In this document: piece by piece, positions 25,306 through 32,900 of the stretch | How positions within the stretch are numbered: the stretch's first letter is position 1 | Layout of the letters: every line of letters begins with the position of its first letter | Origin: Paenibacillus sp. AN1007 | Lineage (GTDB): Bacteria; Bacillota; Bacilli; Paenibacillales; Paenibacillaceae | Direction: 5' to 3' | Assembly: GCF_040702995.1 (NCBI RefSeq) | Contig: NZ_CP159992.1 | Location: 6,477,001-6,541,000, forward strand | DNA: 64,000 nt | Position numbers and translations under genes: made by a program | The notes under the pieces: generated by a model | Database searches by the model: none | What the model saw: the letters and a program-made list of their open reading frames with translations, nothing else | What the model was told of the DNA's origin: nothing

Positions 25306-26046
25306 ATGAATGAACAAAACAACAAAAAAACAGTCCAAGAAGAAACTCCTAAAACAACGCAGGGAGTACCGGCAGCTCAGCCCTCTTCATGGAGAAAGAC
25401 CATGTCCAAACGTTGGGTTTTCCCGGCAGTCTACATCGCAGCAGCAGGTATTATACTAACTCTAGTGTGGGTCTATCAGGGAACAGGCGACAAAGCTATG
25501 AACCCCGACTCGGCTAAAGAATCAGTAGAAACAGGCGCAGCGAGCACGGATGGAACAACGGTAGGCGGAGAGCAGGATAGTGTGGAAGTTGTTGCAAAGT
25601 CGGAAAATTTTGTTTGGCCAGCAGCATCCCCTTCCGAGATTTCGGTTGTGAAACCATTCTATGACAACGAAGCTTCAAGTGAGGAACATGAGGCAGCAAT
25701 GGTGCAGTACAATGACACATTTATTCCGAATACCGGCATAGATCTGGCTCGTGGGGATAACAAAACGTTTGAGATCAGAGCAGCGCTCAGCGGAAAAGTT
25801 ACACGAGTCGAGCAGAACCCGCTTACAGGTCAAGTGGTAGAAATTACACACGGCGATAACCTGAAAACGGTATACCAGAGCCTTGCTGATGTCAAAGTAA
25901 AACAGGACGATGAAGTGAAGCAGGGGGATGCCATTGCATCTGCCGGTGTAAGTGAACTGGGTAAAAACCTGGGGAACCACCTGCACTTCGAAGTTTACGA
26001 AGATGGTCAGCCTGTGAACCCGCAAGGATATCTTCCGGAAAAATAA
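25306..26046 (+). CDS. spoIIQ: Stage II sporulation protein Q (M23/LytM-like)
   Basis: SpoIIQ is the forespore half of the SpoIIQ-SpoIIIAH channel that links forespore and mother cell during engulfment. The 246-residue protein has one membrane segment (residues 38-57) and an extracytoplasmic LytM domain. The first zinc-site histidine of M23 peptidases (HTGID in active enzymes) is Asn here (N142 in NTGID), while the HxH pair H225/H227 remains. B. subtilis SpoIIQ also lacks the first His, so the domain is probably structural. I chose ATG 25306, with GAGGTGATC 5-8 bases upstream. It follows spoIID as expected. Confidence 0.9.
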   Translation: MNEQNNKKTVQEETPKTTQGVPAAQPSSWRKTMSKRWVFPAVYIAAAGIILTLVWVYQGTGDKAMNPDSAKESVETGAASTDGTTVGGEQDSVEVVAKSENFVWPAASPSEISVVKPFYDNEASSEEHEAAMVQYNDTFIPNTGIDLARGDNKTFEIRAALSGKVTRVEQNPLTGQVVEITHGDNLKTVYQSLADVKVKQDDEVKQGDAIASAGVSELGKNLGNHLHFEVYEDGQPVNPQGYLPEK

Positions 26047-26154
26047 ATGATTTTTACCGCACTAACATGATGGGCAGGGGTGAATAACCTCTGCTCTTTT
26101 TATGCTTTTCAGAAAATAATGGGACCTTCGAAGCTTGTCACACCTCTAAACCGC

Positions 26155-26182
26155 GAATATATAGGCATGCTCCTCATATAAT
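26155..26182 (+). promoter_or_regulatory. Candidate sigma-E promoter of spoIIID
   Basis: GAATATA (26155), 13 bases, then CATATAAT (26175), matching seven of eight positions of the sigma-E -10 CATACAnT. spoIIID is a known sigma-E gene. Confidence 0.6.
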
Positions 26183-26217
26183 GTACCAAACTATCCACAC
26201 AGTAGGGAGGCGGGAGC

Positions 26218-26505
26218 GTGCACGATTACATCAAGGAACGGACCATCAAAATTGGTCGCTGCATTGTTGAGACGAGAAATACGGTCCGTACCATTGCCAA
26301 AGAATTTGGCGTGTCAAAGAGTACTGTGCATAAAGATCTGACGGAGCGTCTGCCGGAAATCAACCCTGATCTTGCTGACCAGGTCAAACACATTTTGGAG
26401 TACCACAAGTCGATCCGTCATTTGCGGGGCGGTGAAGCGACCAAAATCAAGTACAAAAAAACGAGTGGAAAAAAACGTGAGGTGCTGGCTTCCGCCAAAT
26501 CATAA
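26218..26505 (+). CDS. spoIIID: Sporulation transcription factor SpoIIID
   Basis: Mother-cell DNA-binding protein that acts after sigma-E and tunes sigma-E and sigma-K genes. The 95 residues start MHDYIKERTIKIGRCIVET and have a helix-turn-helix VRTIAKEFGVSKSTVHKDL. The basic tail (KIKYKKTSGKKRE) follows. GTG start at 26218 with AGGGAGG 7 bases upstream. The neighbour mbl is the same as in B. subtilis. Confidence 0.96.
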   Translation: MHDYIKERTIKIGRCIVETRNTVRTIAKEFGVSKSTVHKDLTERLPEINPDLADQVKHILEYHKSIRHLRGGEATKIKYKKTSGKKREVLASAKS

Positions 26506-26725
26506 GCAAGTTCTTCAAGAACTAGGCCAAAAAGCTCACAGCATGGATTGAATCCCTCCCCTGAAGTATGATATGTTAAAAGCTGGTACAGGATCGAATT
26601 ATGACATCTTATCAGCCCGATTTTTACATATATATGTTGCACTTTGTCGAACGAGCGGTGACGTGATAAGAGACACTTTTTCACAGGATACGCTGACCAA
26701 ATAATATCACTTTGGGGGCTCTTTT

Positions 26726-27724
26726 ATGTTTAGCAAGGATATCGGTATTGATCTTGGCACGGCGAACGTGCTTATTCACGTGAAAGGAAGCGGAGTTGTT
26801 CTCAATGAACCTTCTGTCGTGACCATTGAAAGCGATACGAAGCGGGTCCTTGCTGTCGGGGAAGAGGCGCGTCGTATGGTAGGGCGGACGCCGGGTAACA
26901 TTGTTGCCATCAGACCGCTGCGCGATGGTGTTATTGCGGACTTCGAAATTACGGAAGCTATGCTCAGGCATTTCATTAATCGTGTGGGAGCAAGAAGCTG
27001 GTACAGCCACCCGCGAATCTTGATCTGTGCACCAACGAATATCACTTCCGTAGAGCAGAAGGCCATCCGTGAAGCTGCGGAGCGCAGCGGTGCCAAAGAA
27101 GTGTTTTTGGAAGAAGAGCCGAAAGCGGCAGCCATCGGGGCAGGCATGGATATTTTTCAGCCGAGCGGCAATATGGTCGTAGATATCGGCGGCGGAACGA
27201 CTAACGTTGCAGTCCTGTCTATGGGCGACGTAGTCACCGCCTCTTCTATTAAAGTTGCAGGGGACAAGTTTGACGAAGCCATTACCAAGTATGTCAAAGC
27301 CAAATACAAGCTCATGATCGGGGAACGCACAGCGGAAGATATCAAAGTAGCCATTGGTTCCGTGAACCCGTCCGGACATCAAGCCGAGATGGATATCCGC
27401 GGCCGCGATATGGTAACCGGTCTGCCGGTTACAGTCACGGTGTCAGGCAGTGAAGTGCAGGAAGCACTATGGGATTCCGTGCAATCTATTATCGCTGCAG
27501 CCAAGTCAGTATTGGAACGCACACCGCCTGAACTGTCTGCGGACATTATTGACCGTGGGGTAGTTTTGACTGGCGGAGGTGCACTGCTGAACGGACTGGA
27601 TGAACTGCTGTCCAATGAACTGCATGTACCGGTATGGGTTGCAGAGGATCCGATGCACTGCGTTGTAAAAGGGACAGGCATTATGCTGAATAATTTGGAC
27701 CAAGTGGTTAAGAAAAAGTTCTAG
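26726..27724 (+). CDS. mbl: MreB-like actin homologue Mbl
   Basis: Bacterial actin that organises sidewall synthesis with the elongation machinery. The 332 residues have the actin-fold nucleotide blocks IGIDLGTANVLI, DIGGGTTNVAVLSMG and LTGGGALLNGLDELL. Placement after spoIIID and before two flhO/flhP-type genes points to mbl rather than mreB, which normally lies with mreCD. GGGGG lies 8 bases before ATG 26726. Confidence 0.93.
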   Translation: MFSKDIGIDLGTANVLIHVKGSGVVLNEPSVVTIESDTKRVLAVGEEARRMVGRTPGNIVAIRPLRDGVIADFEITEAMLRHFINRVGARSWYSHPRILICAPTNITSVEQKAIREAAERSGAKEVFLEEEPKAAAIGAGMDIFQPSGNMVVDIGGGTTNVAVLSMGDVVTASSIKVAGDKFDEAITKYVKAKYKLMIGERTAEDIKVAIGSVNPSGHQAEMDIRGRDMVTGLPVTVTVSGSEVQEALWDSVQSIIAAAKSVLERTPPELSADIIDRGVVLTGGGALLNGLDELLSNELHVPVWVAEDPMHCVVKGTGIMLNNLDQVVKKKF

Positions 27725-27826
27725 TCTGCCGATATAAAAAGCAAGCAGGTTCACCATACAGGTGAACAGAACGGACAAACAGCGCCTGCGCAGCAGGGAC
27801 AAGCGTTTGAAGAGAGGGGTTCATTC

Positions 27827-28711
27827 ATGTTAAGAGGTCTGTACACCGCTGCCGCGGGAATGATTACAGAGCAGCGCCGCCATGACACAGCTACGCAAAA
27901 TATCGTAAATATGAACACAACGGGATATAAGCAGGTGAACAGTGTGAACCGTTCATTCCCGGAAATGCTCATTACGCTAATCGGCGGGGATGCCAATCTT
28001 CCAACCAAGCGGCTGGGCAGGCTCAATTCGGGTGTATTCGCGGAAGAGAGTTTATCGATGAATGTTCAGGGGACTCTTATGGAAACGAAACGAGGAAGTG
28101 ATTTTGCGATCTCTTCCAACCTGAGTGTGAATGATCCACAGACGAACCAGCCTGTTGCGTTTGATGCTTCGGGCAAATTTGTAAGGGCAGATGGAACGGT
28201 CATGTTTCAGCCGCAGGCCTATTTCACGGTTCGGGATGCAGCTGGCAATACACGGTATACACGCGATGGTCATCTGGAAGTGAACGGAACCGGACAGCTT
28301 CTCAGTTCCACCGGTGCTCAAGTGCTGGATAACAATGGACAGCCGGTTGTGTTGACAGGTTCTGTAGAGCAATTTAAAGTGGATGAGCAGGGCCGCCTGG
28401 TGAATGCGGATACGGGTGCCCCGACAGGTGTTACCCTTGGCATCAGTATCATCGATCAGCCGAATCAGTTAATCCGTCAAGGGGACGGCAGCTTTAGTCT
28501 GAATGAAGAAGATGGAGCGACGGCGCGTATGATGGCTGCTGCGGATAATGTGCAGATTCATCAAGGTTACCTGGAAGGTTCCAATGTAGATGCTTCTCAG
28601 GCCACCGTTGATATGAATGCAGCATTCCGTGCCTATGAAGCGAACCAGAAGGTCGTTCAGTTCTATGACCGCAGTTTGGATAAAGCCGTTAATGAAGTTG
28701 GTCGTGTATAA
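27827..28711 (+). CDS. flhO: Flagellar rod/hook-basal body protein FlhO
   Basis: FlgF/FlgG-family axial protein of 294 residues. The N-terminal motif is MLRGLYTAAAGMITEQRRHDTATQNIVNMNTTGYK (first 35 residues), and the C-terminal block is GYLEGSNVDASQATVDMNAAFRAYEANQKVVQ. Both terminal helices, needed for rod assembly, are intact. In B. subtilis FlhO and FlhP are distal rod proteins encoded next to mbl. AGAGAGGGG precedes the ATG. A GTTCACC/GGTGAAC hairpin lies in the mbl-flhO gap near 27750-27770. Confidence 0.9.
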   Translation: MLRGLYTAAAGMITEQRRHDTATQNIVNMNTTGYKQVNSVNRSFPEMLITLIGGDANLPTKRLGRLNSGVFAEESLSMNVQGTLMETKRGSDFAISSNLSVNDPQTNQPVAFDASGKFVRADGTVMFQPQAYFTVRDAAGNTRYTRDGHLEVNGTGQLLSSTGAQVLDNNGQPVVLTGSVEQFKVDEQGRLVNADTGAPTGVTLGISIIDQPNQLIRQGDGSFSLNEEDGATARMMAAADNVQIHQGYLEGSNVDASQATVDMNAAFRAYEANQKVVQFYDRSLDKAVNEVGRV

Positions 28712-28797
28712 CAAATAACGCCAAGCGTACCCATATAACCGCACAGTGATGGGCTTAAGAGCCTTTCTCGAAGCAAAGCAGGAGGTTAAACCACCGC

Positions 28798-29637
28798 ATG
28801 AACAATTCCATGATTAGTGCCAAGGTGTCCATGACCGCGATTCAGCAGCGGCTGGATGTCATTTCCGATAATATTGCCAACGTGAATACGGCAGGCTATA
28901 AGAGCAAGCAGGCAAGTTTTGAGGATGCTCTGACCCGTGTGCAGCAGCAGGATGACAAATACAAGCAGGATGGGCGCTCGACGCCGATGGGGTATAACCT
29001 TGGATTCGGAGCACGTCTCGTTAATCTCACCAGAGATATGTCGCAGGGCAGCATGAAAGAGACCGGCAATCCAACAGACTTGGCGATTGAAGGCAATGCG
29101 CTGTTTGCCGTTGAGGCAAACGGTCAGAAAGCATGGACACGTCAAGGGTCATTTCATTTTGTACCGGATATGCGTCCAAAAGCCAATCCTAATGATCCAG
29201 ACCTGATGGTTCTGGTTAACAACGATGGTCATTTTGCTCTGAATCGTAGAGGAGAGCTGATTACAGCGCCGAGAAACAGTACGGTTGCTTTTGATGAAAA
29301 GGGTAACCTGCTGATGCGTCAGGGGAATGCGGCGAACGCAGTCATTACAGGACAGCTGCAGATGGTTGATATTGAACGCCCGGAGGGACTGGTGCAGCTG
29401 TCGGATAATCTGTTTGGTCTGAATGCCGGGTTAACGGAGAACGATGTGTTTGGGGCTAATGCGGCAGCGCGTGAGCCTGAAGCATCCATTCGCACAGGAT
29501 TTCTGGAACAGTCCAACGTCGATATGGCGCAGGAAATGACGCTGCTCATGCAGGGTCAGCGGACATATCAGCTGGCAGCAAGGGCACTTACGTCCAGTGA
29601 TTCCATGGCGGGTCTTGCCAATAATATGAGAGCATAA
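28798..29637 (+). CDS. flhP: Flagellar rod/hook-basal body protein FlhP
   Basis: Second FlgG-family rod protein, 279 residues. It begins MNNSMISAKVSMTAIQQRLD, then ISDNIANVNTAGYKSKQASF, and ends TGFLEQSNVDMAQEMTLLMQGQRTYQLAARALTSSD. GCAGGAGG lies upstream of the ATG. It is the expected partner of the gene before it; together they are likely the distal rod. Confidence 0.9.
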   Translation: MNNSMISAKVSMTAIQQRLDVISDNIANVNTAGYKSKQASFEDALTRVQQQDDKYKQDGRSTPMGYNLGFGARLVNLTRDMSQGSMKETGNPTDLAIEGNALFAVEANGQKAWTRQGSFHFVPDMRPKANPNDPDLMVLVNNDGHFALNRRGELITAPRNSTVAFDEKGNLLMRQGNAANAVITGQLQMVDIERPEGLVQLSDNLFGLNAGLTENDVFGANAAAREPEASIRTGFLEQSNVDMAQEMTLLMQGQRTYQLAARALTSSDSMAGLANNMRA

Positions 29638-29648
29638 AGGTGAATGGG

Positions 29649-29876
29649 ATGACAGAAACACAGCAGCAGAACAGCAAGCCGGAACAGAAGGAAGTCAAGA
29701 AGAAAAAGAAGAGCGGGTGGCGCATCGCAAGATGGTTCCTGGTCCCGATTCTGCTTGTTCTTGCCCTCGCTGGCGGAATGGTCGCTGGATATGTGGTACT
29801 GGGCAAACAGGATATCGGTTCCGTATGGCAATGGAGTACCTGGAAACATGTCTATGACTTGGTATTTGCTCCATAA
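29649..29876 (+). CDS. Small membrane protein, EpuA-like (PF11772)
   Basis: A 75-residue protein: a basic N-terminus (KKKKKSGWRIARWF), one membrane helix (LVPILLVLALAGGMVAGYVVLG), and a short outer tail DIGSVWQWSTWKHVYDLVF. This layout matches the EpuA family, which databases often mislabel as an RNA polymerase beta subunit. No RNA polymerase domain is present. I chose ATG 29649 with AAAGGTG upstream; a GTG at 29640 is possible. It follows flhP by 11 bases, so it is probably in the same operon. Confidence 0.7.
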   Translation: MTETQQQNSKPEQKEVKKKKKSGWRIARWFLVPILLVLALAGGMVAGYVVLGKQDIGSVWQWSTWKHVYDLVFAP

Positions 29877-29891
29877 GATAACGAGTTCGGC

Positions 29892-29924
29892 GAAAACTCC
29901 TGCGCATGCAGGAGTTTTCTTTTT
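29892..29924 (+). terminator. Intrinsic terminator after the flhO-flhP unit
   Basis: GAAAACTCCTGC pairs perfectly with GCAGGAGTTTTC around GCAT, followed by five T. Confidence 0.92.
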
Positions 29925-29926
29925 GG

Positions 29927-29974
29927 TGTTGAAAACAGTATAATGATTGATGTTGAGAACAGTGTAGTGATGGA
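29927..29974. repeat. Imperfect 24-bp tandem repeat
   Basis: Two adjacent 24-base units starting TGTTGA (29927 and 29951) agree at 20 of 24 positions. They lie in the roughly 500-base gap before fabZ, between the flhP terminator and palindrome copy C. The role is unknown. Confidence 0.55.
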
Positions 29975-30171
29975 TGACGTTTAACGTCAGAAGAGGCCTC
30001 CCCTGCGATAGACATGCTGTCATCGCGAAGAGAGACCCCTTATCTCAACCTTCACTACTGCAGTCATGAAGGATATAACTAGTGTTAACGCTAAATCAAC
30101 ATTTCATACACAATTAAAAATGAAAAGAAACATTTATATGAGGATCGACTTAATCATGCTTGTTTAATGGT

Positions 30172-30325
30172 TTGCACTACAGTAAGTGGAGGGAACGGAA
30201 TCGTTCAAAAGAAGCAAAGCGTTCGCGTTTGTCCCCGAATTTTAACCATTGGAAAATGGATCAAAAAAATTCGGGGGCAATGGCGATCAAAGAACGATTC
30301 GTTCCCGAAACGACGCTATTGTGCC
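30172..30325. repeat. Dispersed long-palindrome element, copy C
   Basis: A roughly 154-base palindrome upstream of fabZ. GGGAACGGAATCGTTC (30191) faces GAACGATTCGTTCCC (30291). The apical stem is TTGTCCCCGAATTTT (30229) against AAAATTCGGGGGCAA (30266), closed by CCATT/AATGG. Relative to copies A and B, a T-A or A-T pair is replaced by G-C in TTGTC/GGCAA and the closing stem is changed on both sides. The left arm has the family box GAAGCAAAGCGTTCGCG. A frame open through this element into fabZ is not coding. Confidence 0.82.
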
Positions 30326-30381
30326 GACATTGCTGCATGATGGGGAGCCTTCGTATAAACACCCCGAGAGGAGATTACATT

Positions 30382-30813
30382 GTGCTTGATATCAAACAAA
30401 TTCAATCCATTATCCCGCATCGCCCGCCGTTCCTGTTGGTGGACCGAATTCTAGAGATGGAGGATGGCAAACGTGCCGTTGGTTTGAAAAATGTATCCAT
30501 TAATGAACCGTTCTTCGTTGGTCACTTTCCTGAATACCCGGTAATGCCCGGTGTACTGATCACGGAAGCACTGGCTCAGGTGGGTGCAGCAGCCATGCTG
30601 AATCTGGAAGCCAACAAAGGCAAAATCGGATTCCTGGCGGGACTGGACAATTTCCGATTCCGCGGACAAGTTGTGCCTGGAGATACGCTGATTCTGGAGG
30701 TCGAAATCACACGTTTGAAAGGCTCGATTGGCAAAGGTAAAGCAACTGCTCGCGTAGAAGACAAAGTCGTTGCTGAAGGCGAGATTATGTTCGCGCTTGC
30801 AGACCCAAGCTGA
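30382..30813 (+). CDS. fabZ: 3-hydroxyacyl-ACP dehydratase FabZ
   Basis: Dehydrates 3-hydroxyacyl-ACP in fatty-acid elongation. The hot-dog fold holds catalytic H48 (GHFPEYPVMPG) and E62 (LITEALAQVG). I chose GTG 30382, giving 143 residues and the standard start LDIKQIQSIIPHRPPFLLVD. GAGAGGAG is 8 bases upstream. The frame stays open back to 30160, but that part is palindromic repeat sequence and has no ribosome site. No FapR operator was recognised. Confidence 0.95.
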   Translation: MLDIKQIQSIIPHRPPFLLVDRILEMEDGKRAVGLKNVSINEPFFVGHFPEYPVMPGVLITEALAQVGAAAMLNLEANKGKIGFLAGLDNFRFRGQVVPGDTLILEVEITRLKGSIGKGKATARVEDKVVAEGEIMFALADPS

Positions 30814-30846
30814 TTACATAGGCGTGTATATGTATATGTCATGCAG

Positions 30847-30926
30847 ATAAGTTGAACTAATCCTTTACACATGGAAGGTGGTTCGCTCATCGAAGCGCAG
30901 GTGTAAATATCTTTAGTTCAACTTAT
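30847..30926. repeat. 80-bp hairpin element between fabZ and the phosphohexomutase gene
   Basis: ATAAGTTGAACTAA (30847) and TTAGTTCAACTTAT (30913) are a perfect 14-bp inverted repeat. Inside, TTTACAC (30864) pairs with GTGTAAA (30901), and the tip holds a small TTCG/CGAA hairpin. There is no T-run beyond it. It differs in sequence from the four long palindromes. It could be a small mobile repeat or a structured leader for the gene at 30989. Confidence 0.75.
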
Positions 30927-30988
30927 GAATATGCTGACAGCTAAGCTGATCAAGAGAATTTTATATAGACGGAAGGGGCTTATTGGAC

Positions 30989-32710
30989 ATGGAACAGTTA
31001 AGCGCAGCAGCAGCCGAGACACTGCAGCAGTGGTTGGAGGATGCTTCCATTGATGAAGCAACCAAACAGGAGCTTCGTGATTTGAAGGATCAGCCAAAAG
31101 AGCTGGAGGAACGTTTCTATAGAAATCTGGAGTTTGGGACAGGCGGACTGCGCGGTGTAATTGGTGCAGGCAGCAACCGGATGAACAAATATACGGTGGG
31201 TCGTGCGACGCAGGGCTTCGCCCGGTATTTGCTGGAGCAGCATGGGGACAAGGAAGGCAAACCTTCCGTTGTCATCGCGCATGACTCCCGTCATTTCTCA
31301 CCTGAATTTTCACTGGATGCCGCATTGGTGCTGGCGGCAAATGGCATCGTGGCCAAGCTGTACCCATCCCTGCGTTCTACACCGCAGCTGTCTTTCAGCG
31401 TGCGCCATCTGCAGGCGACAGGCGGTATTGTCGTGACGGCAAGCCATAACCCGCCAGAGTATAATGGATACAAAGTATACAACCACGAAGGCGGACAGCT
31501 GGTACCGCATGAAGCGGAGAAGGTCATTCAGTACATTCAAGAGGTTCCTTCCTTGGCAGATGTGAAGAAACTGACACGCGAAGAAGCGGAAGCACAAGGT
31601 TTGCTGATCTGGCTGGGTGAAGAAGAAGACCAGGCCTTCGTAAACACGGTGGCAAGCCGCAGTCTGAGCCGTGAATTGATCCAATCCGGCATCGGCCGCG
31701 ATTTCAAAATCGTTTACACCCCACTGCACGGTACAGGTAACCTTCCGGTTCGCCGCGTATTGGAGCAGATCGGATTCGAACAGCTGTATGTCGTTGCTGA
31801 ACAGGAGCAGCCGGATGCGGAATTTTCTACAGTAAAATCTCCTAACCCGGAAGAACGCGAAGCGTTCACACTGGCGATGAAGCTGGGTGAATCCGTAGGC
31901 GCGGACATTCTGATCGGTACAGACCCGGATGCAGACCGTATGGGAGCTGTCGTGAAAGACAAGGATGGCAAATATTTCGTCTTGTCTGGTAACCAGTCCG
32001 GTGCGATTATGATACATTATCTGCTGAGTCGTCTCCAAGAGACAGGCACGCTGCCGAGCAACGGTGCAGTGATCAAAACAATTGTAACAAGCGAGATGGG
32101 TGCGGTGATCGCACAGCATTATGGTGCAGAAGTGATGAACACCCTGACAGGCTTCAAATATATCGGTGAAAAAATGAACCAGTTCGAAGCTACCGGAAGT
32201 CATACCTTCCTCTTCGGATACGAAGAGAGTTATGGCTACCTCTCCGGCAGCTATGCTCGTGACAAGGACGCGGTGCTTGCCTCGATGCTGATTGCCGAAG
32301 CGGCAGCTTACTATAAGAGCCAAGGCAAAACACTCTACGATGTGCTGCAGGAGCTGTACAACCAGTTCGGATTCTTCATGGAGAAACTGGAATCCCGCAC
32401 GCTCAAAGGCAAAGACGGTGTCGCTCAGATTCAGGCGAAAATGACCGACTGGCGTTCTAATCCACCGCAGGAAGTTGCCGGTGTTGCCGTACAGGATGTG
32501 CTCGACTATTCCCTTGGTCTGGACGGGCTGCCGAAGGAAAACGTACTGAAATTTATTATGGCGGATGGTTCATGGTTCTGCCTGCGTCCTTCCGGTACAG
32601 AGCCAAAGATCAAAGTGTACTTCGCTGTACGCGGCGAGAGTCTGGCAGATGCAGAGGACCGGATTGAACGTCTGGCTTCCGCGGTAATGTCACGTGTAGA
32701 CGCACAATAA
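30989..32710 (+). CDS. pgcA: Phosphoglucomutase/phosphomannomutase
   Basis: Alpha-D-phosphohexomutase that interconverts hexose 1- and 6-phosphates. The 573 residues show the phosphoserine loop TASHNPPEYNGYK with S152, the Mg2+ loop DPDADRMG, the sugar loop GYEESYGYL and the phosphate loop RPSGTEPKIK. Length and motifs match B. subtilis PgcA, which supplies glucose 1-phosphate for UDP-glucose and envelope polymers. I chose ATG 30989, 10 bases after GGAAGGGG; TTG 30983 is too close. Confidence 0.92.
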   Translation: MEQLSAAAAETLQQWLEDASIDEATKQELRDLKDQPKELEERFYRNLEFGTGGLRGVIGAGSNRMNKYTVGRATQGFARYLLEQHGDKEGKPSVVIAHDSRHFSPEFSLDAALVLAANGIVAKLYPSLRSTPQLSFSVRHLQATGGIVVTASHNPPEYNGYKVYNHEGGQLVPHEAEKVIQYIQEVPSLADVKKLTREEAEAQGLLIWLGEEEDQAFVNTVASRSLSRELIQSGIGRDFKIVYTPLHGTGNLPVRRVLEQIGFEQLYVVAEQEQPDAEFSTVKSPNPEEREAFTLAMKLGESVGADILIGTDPDADRMGAVVKDKDGKYFVLSGNQSGAIMIHYLLSRLQETGTLPSNGAVIKTIVTSEMGAVIAQHYGAEVMNTLTGFKYIGEKMNQFEATGSHTFLFGYEESYGYLSGSYARDKDAVLASMLIAEAAAYYKSQGKTLYDVLQELYNQFGFFMEKLESRTLKGKDGVAQIQAKMTDWRSNPPQEVAGVAVQDVLDYSLGLDGLPKENVLKFIMADGSWFCLRPSGTEPKIKVYFAVRGESLADAEDRIERLASAVMSRVDAQ

Positions 32711-32743
32711 AACAAATGGTACTGTAAGGAATAGATGAGAAGG

Positions 32744-32782
32744 CCTCTCCGCACCGTAAGGTTGGTTGGCGGAGGGGTTTTT
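32744..32782 (+). terminator. Intrinsic terminator after the phosphohexomutase gene
   Basis: CCTCTCCGC pairs with GCGGAGGGG, an inner ACC/GGT caps it, and a T-run follows. Confidence 0.85.
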
Positions 32783-32900
32783 CTTTGAAATAAAAGTGGT
32801 TTTGTGCTGGCATATAAGAGAGCTTGTTAACACATGCTGAACGTAAGAATTACAAGAGCAGAACGGGCATTTGGTTCCAACAACTGAGGAGGTACATGTA

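Noticed and set aside
30160..30381. In-frame extension of fabZ by 74 codons
   Set aside because: It runs through palindrome copy C, lacks a ribosome site, and FabZ is complete from GTG 30382.
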